This document shows, in pieces, positions 1 through 8,294 of a stretch of 62,862 nt of DNA. The notes under the pieces were generated by a model. That model had not been told where the DNA came from. It searched no databases and saw only the letters and a list, made by a program, of their open reading frames with translations. A program made the translations under genes and the position numbers. The stretch's first letter is position 1. Every line of letters begins with the position of its first letter. This stretch comes from Chthoniobacteraceae bacterium (GTDB lineage: Bacteria; Verrucomicrobiota; Verrucomicrobiia; Chthoniobacterales; Chthoniobacteraceae). Location: the NCBI GenBank assembly GCA_947476255.1, contig CANJPY010000014.1:1-62862 (forward strand), read 5' to 3'.

Positions 1-125
1 AGGAGGTTGGCCATCCCCGAAAATGCCCTAACCGAGCATCAATCAGGAAACAGCCGCGCCCTCAAGGTGGTGCACTTTGAACCTACCCGATTTCGAACAT
101 TGGTGGTGCACTTTGAGTGTTCACT
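1..125. mobile_element. Probable terminus of an IS21-like element
   Basis: Two identical 15-bp direct repeats (GGTGGTGCACTTTGA) lie at 66–80 and 102–116, 36 bp apart, followed by TGTTCACTGACA. Repeated subterminal motifs and TG/CA ends are typical of the IS21 family. No istA or istB reading frame is visible in the 65 bases before the repeats, so the body of the element would lie outside the window to the left. The assignment rests on repeat architecture and recall of similar ends, not on a transposase gene. Confidence 0.4.
66..116. repeat. Direct repeat pair, 15 bp, spaced 36 bp
   Basis: GGTGGTGCACTTTGA occurs twice without mismatch, at 66–80 and 102–116. It is probably a transposase-binding multiple terminal repeat of the adjacent putative IS end. 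Confidence 0.75.
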
Positions 126-993
126 GACAGAAAGCGCGAATTTTCCCTGAACGCTTCCAGTTCATGAGCGACTGTCGATTTTTGCTAAAGAACTTGTCAT
201 AGTCCTCGCGACTCTGTGCCGGATTGTGCCCTAGGCTGCGCAGTTCCTCGGGTGATTCAAAGAGGACGAGATAGGCATGGTGTCTAGGAAACAGCCGTTC
301 AGGAGCGAATGTATATTTGAACTTCAGAATCTGCCCGCGTGCAGCCCTTGGTGAAATGAATCGCCTCTTGCATCCCTTTGGAGAATACTTGCCGTCCCTG
401 TTCCTGAGATTGGACTCCACGATCGTGTAAGCGTTGGGAACGATGTGCCACGCCTCGGATGCGATGAGCAGTAGGAGGGCCTGAGATAATTTTCCATTGG
501 TCGACTTGAGTCCATTTTCGAGCCAAGAGACCGTGTCCCATTTGCTTTTCACGAACATGCGCAGAAGATCCTGGGCACGAGGATCCAGACACTCCTTGTT
601 GGCGAGAAGTTCCTCGACGTTAAGCCAGTTTAGGGAATACCTGTCACGAGCCCCCTTTACCGAGATCGGTTTAAAGATCTCTTCAGCATTAAACCTGAGA
701 TGGTCATGGTCAGCATGGGTCGGTTCCCCGTCCAAGGATGTGGTGGCTTTATCGGTCTCGCCCTTGATGACGTAATCGAGGATTTTCCGTTTGCCGATTG
801 TGGCGTTAGCGACTGCTTTTTCTTCGACGGGATATTGGTTGTCGTTAGACGGGGCTGGATGGGTGTTCTCGGTGGATGAGCTAGTGGGAGAAGGGGTATC
901 TAGGAAGGTTCTATAATAATATAGCGACCGAGCGGAATCGGTGGGGGGGGCTGAGTCGCAGTGGGGATCGGGACTGTGGGTGGAGCTGTCCAT
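121..993 (-). CDS. Unrecognised 290-aa protein running into an IS-like end
   Basis: I do not recognise this protein. The first ~60 residues are rich in Ser, Pro, Thr and Asp and look disordered. The rest is mixed charged and hydrophobic and probably globular, with a helical stretch around residues 165–185 and a basic region at 200–225. There is no signal peptide or membrane span. The stop codon lies within the terminal sequence of a putative IS element, so the present C-terminus may have been created by insertion and the native protein could be longer. It reads away from the neighbouring helix-turn-helix genes and probably belongs to the same accessory segment. The start is the first ATG (991–993). 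Confidence 0.5.
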   Translation of the reverse strand: MDSSTHSPDPHCDSAPPTDSARSLYYYRTFLDTPSPTSSSTENTHPAPSNDNQYPVEEKAVANATIGKRKILDYVIKGETDKATTSLDGEPTHADHDHLRFNAEEIFKPISVKGARDRYSLNWLNVEELLANKECLDPRAQDLLRMFVKSKWDTVSWLENGLKSTNGKLSQALLLLIASEAWHIVPNAYTIVESNLRNRDGKYSPKGCKRRFISPRAARGQILKFKYTFAPERLFPRHHAYLVLFESPEELRSLGHNPAQSREDYDKFFSKNRQSLMNWKRSGKIRAFCQ

Positions 994-1097
994 AATAGTG
1001 GATGCCCTGCTGAGCTGACGTGATCCTCCTAGGGCAATCAGAGGCGTCGGTTTAAAGCTGGCCGTTCGTTGCTGGTACTTCTGGGCGTCTAGCGGCC

Positions 1098-1379
1098 CTA
1101 GTTTTGGGTCTTACATTCCCCATGGGCACTGACGCGGTACTGGCCAAGAGCCTTCACGCACTGGCTCTGATCGTACCGGATCAGTCCCTTGCCCAGTTTG
1201 TAAAATGGGAGGATTTTTTGGGCTCTTAGCCGTCTGGCTGTGCGTGGTGATACAGCGATAGCTGCCGCTAATTGCTTTTCCGTCAGTAGTTTTAGGGGTA
1301 GGGGTTCATGCGCCATAGGCTTTTTCGCTGTAGAGACCGTGAAGCGTGGTTCATTTTTATGGACCACAAGTCTGTGCAT
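1098..1379 (-). CDS. Small helix-turn-helix protein, excisionase/MerR-like
   Basis: This 93-aa protein has a winged-helix type DNA-binding segment at about residues 30–75 (TEKQLAAAIAVSPRTARRLR, then LPFYKLGKGLIRYDQ). That is the usual layout of excisionase-family or MerR-like domains found in phage and island genes. An internal ATG at 1316 gives a 72-aa version that still contains the whole domain and may be the true start. It diverges from the 184-aa putative regulator at 1473, with ~90 bp between them. Proximity to tRNA-Arg and an IS-like end suggests a role in an integrated element, either as excisionase or as repressor. No integrase is in view. Confidence 0.6.
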   Translation of the reverse strand: MHRLVVHKNEPRFTVSTAKKPMAHEPLPLKLLTEKQLAAAIAVSPRTARRLRAQKILPFYKLGKGLIRYDQSQCVKALGQYRVSAHGECKTQN

Positions 1380-1416
1380 TGAAGATCCCGGGAGCGCGAA
1401 AATCCTTAGTAGATTG

Positions 1417-1436
1417 GTTCACAAATTTTGTTCACA
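1417..1436. promoter_or_regulatory. Candidate operator between divergent HTH genes
   Basis: The intergenic region holds two GTTCACA heptamers (1417–1423 and 1430–1436). Between them the bases ACAAATTTTGT form a 5-bp inverted repeat around one base. The spacing and position between two divergent DNA-binding-protein genes suit an operator. No footprint or consensus is known to me. Confidence 0.3.
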
Positions 1437-1472
1437 CGTCTTGCGGCGGGTCTCCCTTCCGTGTAGAAAGCG

Positions 1473-2027
1473 GTGATGACCAGTAAAAAAAGCACCCCGA
1501 TCGCCGTACTGCGGTACACTCTTGGACCCCATGATGGGCAAGAGGAGATCTTTGCAGCCACCGTGCAATGCTCGGTGTCTTGGGTAAAAAAAGCATCTGC
1601 TGGACAGCGCTTTGTAACCCCCAAGACAGCCCACAAAGTCTCAATGGCTACGGGCGTCTCTCAGGAATGGCTGGTTTCGGGTGATCCCAAGGCGCCCATC
1701 CTTGAGCGTGATAACGTGACGCCCTACACATGGGATTCCTATGCACGCTGGCGCCAAGAAACAATTGCCCCAGTGAGCAGTATCGACCCGCGGGTCGTAG
1801 CTGCGTTTGCCTCCGAAATCACCAAGTCCCTATTTGCAGCGTATGAAGCCGGACGTGTGAATACGGCGATCAACGACCTTTGGAAGTTTTCAAAGGCGAT
1901 GAAAAGCCGTTATGGCGCCCCTAACGAGCTTGGCGTGTCGGTTCAATTCACTCAAGATGTGGGACGGGATGTGGTGGAGTTGTCCAGTAGCGAGTTGCGG
2001 AATACGACGTTGAGCAATGACAGCTAG
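1473..2027 (+). CDS. Putative phage-type transcriptional regulator
   Basis: A 184-aa protein opening with GTG immediately followed by ATG; the ATG at 1476 is an equally good start. The N-terminal ~70 residues resemble a Cro/C1-type helix-turn-helix: a segment around CSVSWVKKASAGQRFVTPKT, then TGVSQEWLVSGD, the latter typical of the end of phage repressor domains. The C-terminal half (about 95–184) is unrecognised. It is divergently arranged with the excisionase-like gene, as repressor/Cro pairs are. The family assignment is by pattern only. Confidence 0.5.
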   Translation: MMTSKKSTPIAVLRYTLGPHDGQEEIFAATVQCSVSWVKKASAGQRFVTPKTAHKVSMATGVSQEWLVSGDPKAPILERDNVTPYTWDSYARWRQETIAPVSSIDPRVVAAFASEITKSLFAAYEAGRVNTAINDLWKFSKAMKSRYGAPNELGVSVQFTQDVGRDVVELSSSELRNTTLSNDS

Positions 2028-2404
2028 ATGTGTCCGTGGGTGCGATGCCCGGTTTTCTGGGCAGTGCGCATGATTTTGAGGGGCACCGACGAAATTTAGG
2101 CTGGCTGGTAGGCGCACGAGAGGTTGCCTTTGACTTGACGGGCATTAAGCCAGCTGCAAAGCGCGGGAGGCGTGTTTGCGGTAGACCCGATGATCGGCGT
2201 TACCAAAATGTTGGGCACAACAGCTCCACGCGGTTAACCAATCCGTTCCCCCCCCAACTCAACCTTCAACTTACAACACAGCCCTCCACAAACTTTGGTG
2301 TAGACCCGTAGACCCTCTCAAGCTCCAGAAAATAGTGTCACTTATTTGTCCCTGAGAAAAACAAGAGTCTCTTGCTTTCCTTCGTAAGTCCCTGTCGTTC
2401 AGAG
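2028..2404. other. Intergenic stretch with no supported gene
   Basis: These 377 bp between the 184-aa regulator and tRNA-Arg hold only short, non-convincing reading frames. A run of C (around 2250) and a repeated GTAGACCCG (about 2181 and 2301) are visible. The segment lies on the 3' side of the tRNA, where integrated elements often end, and may be decayed island sequence. Confidence 0.4.
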
Positions 2405-2478
2405 TGCACCCGTCAAGATTCGAACTTGAAACCTTCTGATCCGTAGTCAGATGCTCTATCCAGTTGAGCTACGGGTGC
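2405..2478 (-). tRNA. tRNA-Arg (anticodon ACG)
   Basis: Read on the minus strand, a 7-bp acceptor stem (GCACCCG with CGGGTGC) is followed by a D-arm, an anticodon stem TCTGA/TCAGA enclosing the loop CTACGGA (anticodon ACG), a T-arm with the TTCGAAT loop, and discriminator A. The length is 74 nt. CCA is not encoded; CTC follows instead. Its 3' end points to the left, towards the accessory-looking segment 1–2404. Confidence 0.93.
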
Positions 2479-2637
2479 ATTCCCGAATGGGGCAAGGACT
2501 TTGCTATATCTCTCAAATCGGTGCAATCTTTTATTACGGTTTCTTTCAAAAATCAGTCCCAGACAGCCTTTCCCAGCTTCTCCGAGCCGCGTCCGTTCCT
2601 TATCAATCGCTTTCGTTTCACTTACACCCGCAGCGAA

Positions 2638-2673
2638 GCCTGCCTAGGAGCCTGCCTAGGAGCCTGCCTAGGA
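2638..2673. repeat. Tandem 12-bp repeat, three units
   Basis: GCCTGCCTAGGA is repeated three times exactly, followed by a degenerate GCCCGCCC. Each unit contains the palindrome CCTAGG. It sits downstream of lpxI (which reads leftwards), so it could act as a transcript-end structure, or it may simply be a polymorphic minisatellite. Confidence 0.8.
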
Positions 2674-2712
2674 GCCCGCCCTTAATCCTCCCGCTTGAGA
2701 ACCCGCAAAAGC

Positions 2713-3528
2713 CTACGGACACACTCCGTAAATGGTGATCTTGTACTCCGCCGCCTGCGCGCACAGGCCTTCTTTCTCCAATAAAAGCGTCTGTCCAGCC
2801 TCCACTCCGATCGCCGACAAACCCGCTTCGTATGCGTTCTGCAAGGTGACCGGGCCGATCACAGGCACGTCGAACCGCAGGTCTTGTCCGGGTTTTGAGA
2901 CTTTCGCCATGACCGCCCCTTTTTTTCCGAGTGAGCCTCCGCGCAAAATAGCGGCGTTTGTGCCTTCAAAGGCCTCAACGGCAAGCACCGTCCCTCCCTT
3001 GACCACCACGGTTTGACCGATGTCGAGGCGGCTGCTTTCCTTGGCGATCCGAAATCCAAAAGCAATGTCCTCGAGGCATTTGCGTCCGGGGGTCGGGCCT
3101 GCTATGAGGCCTTTCGGAGCCAGGCATTCTTCCATGAAAGACGTGGCCGGTAGCAGTTCCACGCCGGCGTCTGCCATGGCGCTGGCGATTGCGCCAAAAA
3201 TTGATTCGGCATTGCGCTCCTTGAGTTTTGCGAGCAAGAGGAACGCCTTCAGGTCTGGGCGCAGGTCGAAAAGGTTTTTGGGAGCAATTTGCCCACTCAT
3301 CACGGCGTGTCTGGCGCCAGAACCCTTTAGAAAACCGAGCATCCGGCCCAACTGGCCAACTCGCATCCATTCCACCGCGTCCACCAAGGCTGCGATGGAT
3401 GGATCTGTCTCGTTTTGGAAGGCTGCGACAACGATGCGTTTTACCCCCGCGGCGCGCGCTCCACGGACCATGGCATGCGGATACACGCCGTTGCCGGCGA
3501 TGATGGCGAGAGATTCGGGGACGTTCAC
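2713..3528 (-). CDS. lpxI: UDP-2,3-diacylglucosamine pyrophosphatase LpxI
   Basis: This 271-aa cytoplasmic enzyme hydrolyses UDP-2,3-diacylglucosamine to lipid X in lipid A synthesis, the isozyme used instead of LpxH in many alphaproteobacteria, Chlamydiae and PVC bacteria. The N-terminal domain (about 5–135) begins with LAIIAGNGVYP and includes GQIAPKNLFDLRPD. The C-terminal DUF1009-type domain (about 140–265) includes ATSFMEECLAP, TVVVKGGTVLAVEAFEGT and DVPVIGPVTL. The length is normal for the family. It is last in an apparent nadB–folE2–lpxI transcription unit with 30 bp after folE2. Its presence implies a lipopolysaccharide-type outer membrane. Confidence 0.92.
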   Translation of the reverse strand: MNVPESLAIIAGNGVYPHAMVRGARAAGVKRIVVAAFQNETDPSIAALVDAVEWMRVGQLGRMLGFLKGSGARHAVMSGQIAPKNLFDLRPDLKAFLLLAKLKERNAESIFGAIASAMADAGVELLPATSFMEECLAPKGLIAGPTPGRKCLEDIAFGFRIAKESSRLDIGQTVVVKGGTVLAVEAFEGTNAAILRGGSLGKKGAVMAKVSKPGQDLRFDVPVIGPVTLQNAYEAGLSAIGVEAGQTLLLEKEGLCAQAAEYKITIYGVCP

Positions 3529-3558
3529 GGAAAATCAGGGAAGAGCCGTGGAAGAGGA

Positions 3559-4374
3559 TCAGATGTGTTTCTGGGAGGCGGGTTTGGTGTGCTCGATGAG
3601 TGCGTAGGCATTGTGGTTATGGATGGACTCGAAGTTTTCGGCCTCCACCTTGTACCATAAAATGGATTCCTCGCGGTTGGCCCGCTGGGCGATGTTGCGC
3701 ACCAGGTCCTCGACGAAAACAGGATTGTCATAAGCCCTCTCCGTGACCGCTTTTTCATCAGGGCGTTTGAGCACGCTGTAGAGTTCGCAGGAGGCGGACT
3801 GTTCGACGAGTTGGATGAGGTCTTCGATCCAGATTGGGGTGGAGGAACGCACCGCAAAGGTGACTTCGCCCCGCTGATTATGGGCGCCGCGCTCGCTGAT
3901 GGATTTTGAACAAGGACAAAGGGTTGCGACAGGCACAATGACGGTGGCGATGAAGTCAAAGACGCCTTTTTGGAGGGTCGCGTTAAAGCGGATATTGTAG
4001 TCGATGAGTCCCTTTTTGCCAGAAACGGGCGCTGCCTTTTCAATGAAGAAAGGAAAGTCGAAGTCCACGTGGGCGCATTCGGCCTGGAGGCGCGAGGCGA
4101 GCATTCCGAGCAGCTCGTGGACACGGTCGATATGCAGTTCGGTTCCGCACTCGTTGAGGGCCTCGACAAAGCGGCTCATGTGAGTGCCCTTGAAGTGCTC
4201 GGGGAGATCGACGGTCAAGGCAACTGAGGCGATGGTGTGCTGCTCGGTATTTGCTTTGTCGAGAATACGCATCGGAAAGCGGAGGTTTTTGACGCCAACG
4301 CGGTCGATGGGGATTTGACGGTGGTCCGGTTCGTTTTGGGTATCTTTGAGATGGGAGAGTTCTTTGGGCAGCAT
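3559..4374 (-). CDS. folE2: GTP cyclohydrolase FolE2
   Basis: This 271-aa type IB GTP cyclohydrolase makes 7,8-dihydroneopterin triphosphate, the first step of the folate and queuosine pathways, and is usable when zinc is scarce. The family signature LCPCSKSISERGAHNQRG is at residues 152–169, with Cys153 as the usual active-site/metal cysteine. The N-terminal block containing RVGVKNLRFPM is also typical. No FolE1 is seen in the window. The later folate enzyme FolB lies 30 kb away at 33701. The gene is the middle member of the nadB–folE2–lpxI run, 60 bp after nadB. Confidence 0.94.
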   Translation of the reverse strand: MLPKELSHLKDTQNEPDHRQIPIDRVGVKNLRFPMRILDKANTEQHTIASVALTVDLPEHFKGTHMSRFVEALNECGTELHIDRVHELLGMLASRLQAECAHVDFDFPFFIEKAAPVSGKKGLIDYNIRFNATLQKGVFDFIATVIVPVATLCPCSKSISERGAHNQRGEVTFAVRSSTPIWIEDLIQLVEQSASCELYSVLKRPDEKAVTERAYDNPVFVEDLVRNIAQRANREESILWYKVEAENFESIHNHNAYALIEHTKPASQKHI

Positions 4375-4434
4375 CGTAAGGTGTGTGCGGATAAAGAGAA
4401 AGGTACGAAGGACGTAGTAATGAAGGCCGAGGCG

Positions 4435-6054
4435 CTAGAAGCGGCGGATGACGGTGGGGCGGCAGAGGTCCGGTCGGGCCTCTGGGAAATCGAGAGTGAA
4501 GTGAAGTCCGCGGCTTTCCTGCCTAAGCAGCGCGGAATCTACGATGAGAGACGCGACAGTGCACAGGTTCCGGAGCTCGAGAAGGTCGGTGTTGATTTTG
4601 AAGTTCCAGTAAAACTCTTGAATCTCGCGGTCGAGATTGCGCAGGCGAGTGGCGGCGCGTTGGAGGCGTTTTGTGGTGCGCACGATGCCGACATAGTCCC
4701 ACATGAGGCGGCGGATTTCATCCCAGTTGTGGTAGACAACCACAAGTTCATCAAGGTCTTGGGCTTCGCCGCTGGTCCATTCGGGAAGCGAGAATTGGGC
4801 GCGCCCGTTGGCTTCGTCGGGACAACGCGTGCGGAGGATGGCGGCGTTGCAGCGGTGTGCCATGGCAACGGCCTCGAGGAGCGAGTTGCTTGCGAGGCGG
4901 TTGGCGCCGTGGAGGCCGGTGCAGGCGACTTCACCAATGGCATAGAGGCCGCGGAGGCTCGTGGCGCCGTCGACATCCGTTTGGACGCCACCGGATTGAT
5001 AGTGGGCGGCGGGCACGACGGGGATGCGTTGTTTGGTGATGTCGATGCCGAACTTGAGGCACGTCGCCGCGATGTTTGGAAAGCGCTCCCGGATAAACTC
5101 CGCGGGCTTGTGGGTGATATCCAGGTACATACACCGGGCGCCTGTGCGTTTCATTTCGGCATCAATGGCGCGGGCGACAATGTCGCGCGGGGCCAGTTCC
5201 CCGCGGGAATCATAGCGGTCCATGAAGCGGCGGCCTTTTTTGTCCACCAGAAGGGCGCCTTCGCCTCGGACCGCCTCAGAGATGAGGAATGAACCCGCTT
5301 CGGGATGGTAGAGGCAGGTCGGATGGAACTGGATAAACTCCATGTTCGAGATACGCGCCCCGGCGCGCCAGGCCATGGCAAGACCGTCTCCGGTGGCGAT
5401 GCCGGGATTGGTCGTGTAGAGGTAAACCTTCCCGCACCCTCCGGTGGCGAGGATGACGCGGTCGCTGCGCAGCGTGGTGACCTCGCCCGAGGCTTCGTTG
5501 AAGACGTAAACCCCTAGGACCCGGTCTTCGCTTGCGAATCCGATTTTGCCCAGGGTAATAAGGTCAACCGCCATATGATGTTCAAGAACATGGATGCGCG
5601 GGTGTTTATCGATTGCGGAAATGAGGGCCCGTTCGATCTCTCGTCCCGTGAGATCCCGGGCATGAAGGATCCGGCGTTTGGAATGGCCGCCTTCCTTGGT
5701 GAGGTCGAGTTCGGCGGTTGCGCCATCGAGAGAGGCTTGGTCGTGTTCACGGGCGTCGAATTGCACGCCTAGGTCGATGAGTTCGCGCACGCGGGCGGGA
5801 CCTTCGGAAACGATGGTGCGGGTGACGTCTTCGTCACAAAGCCCTGCGCCAGCGATCAGGGTGTCCTGAACGTGGAGTTCAAAGGAGTCTTCGGCGCTCG
5901 TCACGCAGGCGATTCCGCCCTGGGCGTAGGTGGTGTTCGACTCGGACTTATGAGCCTTGGTGACCAGCGCGACGTCACCGTGCTCCGCTGCCTTGAGGGC
6001 AAAAGACAGTCCGGCAATGCCGCTGCCGATGACTATGGAGTCGTATCGGGTCAT
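4435..6054 (-). CDS. nadB: L-aspartate oxidase NadB
   Basis: This 539-aa FAD enzyme oxidises L-aspartate to iminoaspartate, the first step of de novo NAD synthesis with NadA. The Rossmann motif GSGIAG is at residues 10–15. FIQFHPTCLYHPEAG and SRGELAPRDIVARAID are the succinate dehydrogenase/fumarate reductase-like FAD and capping-domain signatures. The C-terminal three-helix domain (about 420–530) is present, so the length is full. The start ATG at 6054 places the FAD motif at the expected distance. nadA and nadC are not in the window. Confidence 0.94.
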   Translation of the reverse strand: MTRYDSIVIGSGIAGLSFALKAAEHGDVALVTKAHKSESNTTYAQGGIACVTSAEDSFELHVQDTLIAGAGLCDEDVTRTIVSEGPARVRELIDLGVQFDAREHDQASLDGATAELDLTKEGGHSKRRILHARDLTGREIERALISAIDKHPRIHVLEHHMAVDLITLGKIGFASEDRVLGVYVFNEASGEVTTLRSDRVILATGGCGKVYLYTTNPGIATGDGLAMAWRAGARISNMEFIQFHPTCLYHPEAGSFLISEAVRGEGALLVDKKGRRFMDRYDSRGELAPRDIVARAIDAEMKRTGARCMYLDITHKPAEFIRERFPNIAATCLKFGIDITKQRIPVVPAAHYQSGGVQTDVDGATSLRGLYAIGEVACTGLHGANRLASNSLLEAVAMAHRCNAAILRTRCPDEANGRAQFSLPEWTSGEAQDLDELVVVYHNWDEIRRLMWDYVGIVRTTKRLQRAATRLRNLDREIQEFYWNFKINTDLLELRNLCTVASLIVDSALLRQESRGLHFTLDFPEARPDLCRPTVIRRF

Positions 6055-6203
6055 GATTGGGGGCGGGATTCTGCCCTAAAGTTTGGGGGAAGGCAGCACA
6101 AAAGCGAGGAGGAGCTCGGTGCGGACAGCCTCCCGCGGGGCTTCCCTCCTTGATGAGGGCGGCTGCCCCTCGGCTCAAACAGTGGCGGGGCGTGTTGCCG
6201 GGA

Positions 6204-8177
6204 TTATGGCAGACGCCAGTGTTCGTCGAAAAAGCCCGCGTCCGGAATATTGCCGGGAGCGAGGTGGTTTGGGGGTGTTGAGAGGTCGACAACGGCCCAG
6301 TCAGGGAGTTTTGGAGTTTGGAGCGCGTTGGTGGTGTCGGATCCCTGCCGGAAGGTAAAAGTGCTGTTGAGGACGACATAGCGCTCCGGGGCGAGTGGGT
6401 TGGGATACACAAGCACTGGGGCGTGGGAGGCTGCGGGGTAGCTGTTGTGGCCGAGTTTGAGGACTTTGTCGTCCCATTGGACGGGAAGTTTGTGGTGGGT
6501 TGTTTCGCTGCCAGAGAGCAGTTGAGCCAGAATTTTGTTCGAGCCCGGATCGCCCCAGAGGACGAGGTGATGGGTGCGGATCATTTCTGGCGTGAGGTCG
6601 GTATCCGCGACGACGCGGATCTCGCCACGGAACACGAGCTTCCACTGGTCGAGCGCCCGTTGCATTTCGGCGCGCGCCCACGCGTGGGCAACTGGGTGAA
6701 GGGCTTTGCCAGAGGGGCTCACGAAGAGAAAGGCTTCCTGAAAAGCGTCATCAATAGGCCCCTGCAGGCCGTGGCGTTTTTGGAGTCCATTGCTGGTTGT
6801 GGAAGTGGTTTCCCATTTGCCGGCGGCTTTGCTGAGGAGGAGCCGCGGCCCTGTCGCAGAGAGCGTTTGCCCGTCGCAGACGAGGGTCCATTTGCCGTTG
6901 AGGGCCCATTCCGAGGGAGGGGTTAAAGTCAATTGAGTGACACCTTTGGATTCGATGGAGAGAGAACCGGGGCCGGTGCGTCTGGCTGTGACCGTGGATT
7001 CTTCCCAGTGTTTTTGGAGCGCATTGATTTCGAGCCAATCCATCCTGTTGTACCGGAGAGTGAAGGTGGTGAGATGTATTTTTTCAGGCGCAATTGGAGA
7101 TCCTGCGAGGGCGGCTGCGTCGACTTTTTCGGCGACTTGAAGTTTGGTTTCCGGATGATATTTGTGCGGGGTATTGGGACCAATAAAATGGGGAATGGTG
7201 ATGCCCTTGGCGGCAGCGGCTTCGACCATCATGTCGGCGGCGCGCTTTTGGGGGTCGATTTCACCGGAGTACGCGACAACGGGTCTGTTGGCGAGATTTG
7301 CGGCGTAGCCGGGAACGTCGTACAAGCGCCAGAGGACTTGCTCCCACCACGGCGGCACGGGTTTGTCTTGGGCGAAGACTTTGGCGTACTGGGCGGTTTC
7401 GACAAAGCCCGCGCCTGGGTTGGAAACGGCCCACTTAGAGGTGTAATGAGCGGCGAGGTGCCAGGAGCCTGCTCCGCCCATGGAAAAGCCGCGCAGAGCC
7501 ACGTGGCGGGGATCTGCACCGTATTGGGCGATGGCGTCCTCGAGCGCTTCGAAAACGTCGGTTTCGCCCGCAAATTTAAAGGCGTTGCAAAAGCGTCCAT
7601 AAGGATGAAGCACCAGAGTGGCCGCCGGTGCAAATTCGCCCTTCTTTTTCATGCGCTCGTAGAGGAAGGAGAGCTCGGTGAGTTTGTCGCCGCGGCCGTG
7701 GAGCCAAATGTCTAGCCGCGCTGGTGTTGCGGGAGTCTCCTCGGGGACCACGATCCCGTAGGGTTGCACGGAACCGTCGATGCGCGAGCGGAAGCCTCGG
7801 ACGACGAGTCCTTTGGCTTTGGTCCACGGGGTTTCGCCGGCTTTGAGTGAATCGAGGCGGGAACGGCCTTCTTTGAGAAGTTCGGCGGCCGCGGGGATTT
7901 GTTTGAGGTCGTAGAACTGGTCCCATTCGAGCGCGCGCTGGACGGCGATGGGGAAGATTTCGAGGTCGGGGAGGCGAGCGGTAAGCGAGGTGGAAAGTTT
8001 GCCGGACAGCACGAGGGTCTTCAAATCGGACTGAAGTTTGGCGAGGTCTGCAGAGAGTTCAGCGCGGTTTTGTGCCGGGATTTCAATGCCTGTCGGGGGG
8101 GACTTTTGCGTGGGAGTCTGTGCAACAGCGAGTGGCGCGGTCGTTAAGAGACACGTCAGGAGGAGAGAAGTTTTCAT
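6204..8177 (-). CDS. Secreted alpha/beta hydrolase, PHB-depolymerase/esterase-like
   Basis: I chose the ATG at 8177 (MKTSLLLTCLL) because it begins a clear Sec signal peptide ending near Ala-Gln; a longer in-frame start at 8216 would bury it. The 657-aa product has an alpha/beta-hydrolase core at about residues 145–370, with the nucleophile elbow GFSMGGAGSW and a later His near GPNTPHKYHPE. This resembles the prolyl-oligopeptidase/depolymerase-like exported proteins of Verrucomicrobiota and Planctomycetes. The C-terminal ~280 residues contain further beta-rich segments and a Rossmann-like piece (HHLVLWGDPGSNKIL). The substrate cannot be read from sequence; an ester of a plant or algal polysaccharide is one possibility. 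Confidence 0.75.
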   Translation of the reverse strand: MKTSLLLTCLLTTAPLAVAQTPTQKSPPTGIEIPAQNRAELSADLAKLQSDLKTLVLSGKLSTSLTARLPDLEIFPIAVQRALEWDQFYDLKQIPAAAELLKEGRSRLDSLKAGETPWTKAKGLVVRGFRSRIDGSVQPYGIVVPEETPATPARLDIWLHGRGDKLTELSFLYERMKKKGEFAPAATLVLHPYGRFCNAFKFAGETDVFEALEDAIAQYGADPRHVALRGFSMGGAGSWHLAAHYTSKWAVSNPGAGFVETAQYAKVFAQDKPVPPWWEQVLWRLYDVPGYAANLANRPVVAYSGEIDPQKRAADMMVEAAAAKGITIPHFIGPNTPHKYHPETKLQVAEKVDAAALAGSPIAPEKIHLTTFTLRYNRMDWLEINALQKHWEESTVTARRTGPGSLSIESKGVTQLTLTPPSEWALNGKWTLVCDGQTLSATGPRLLLSKAAGKWETTSTTSNGLQKRHGLQGPIDDAFQEAFLFVSPSGKALHPVAHAWARAEMQRALDQWKLVFRGEIRVVADTDLTPEMIRTHHLVLWGDPGSNKILAQLLSGSETTHHKLPVQWDDKVLKLGHNSYPAASHAPVLVYPNPLAPERYVVLNSTFTFRQGSDTTNALQTPKLPDWAVVDLSTPPNHLAPGNIPDAGFFDEHWRLP

Positions 8178-8294
8178 GCGGGGGGAGGGAGCTAAGCGCT
8201 GTGGTGGGAGTTGCAAATTTGAGAATGAGAACGAGTGCCAGAACGCGAAGCGGAACGCTCTCTTTGGAGCCTTGAGAGGGTGGTAGGCCGGACT

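Noticed and set aside
2030..2311. 93-codon frame between the 184-aa regulator and tRNA-Arg
   Set aside because: Low-complexity end, no domain, poor start context and composition unlike neighbouring genes.
4237..5292. 351-codon plus-strand frame over folE2 and nadB
   Set aside because: It is antisense to two clearly recognised enzymes and has no recognisable domain.
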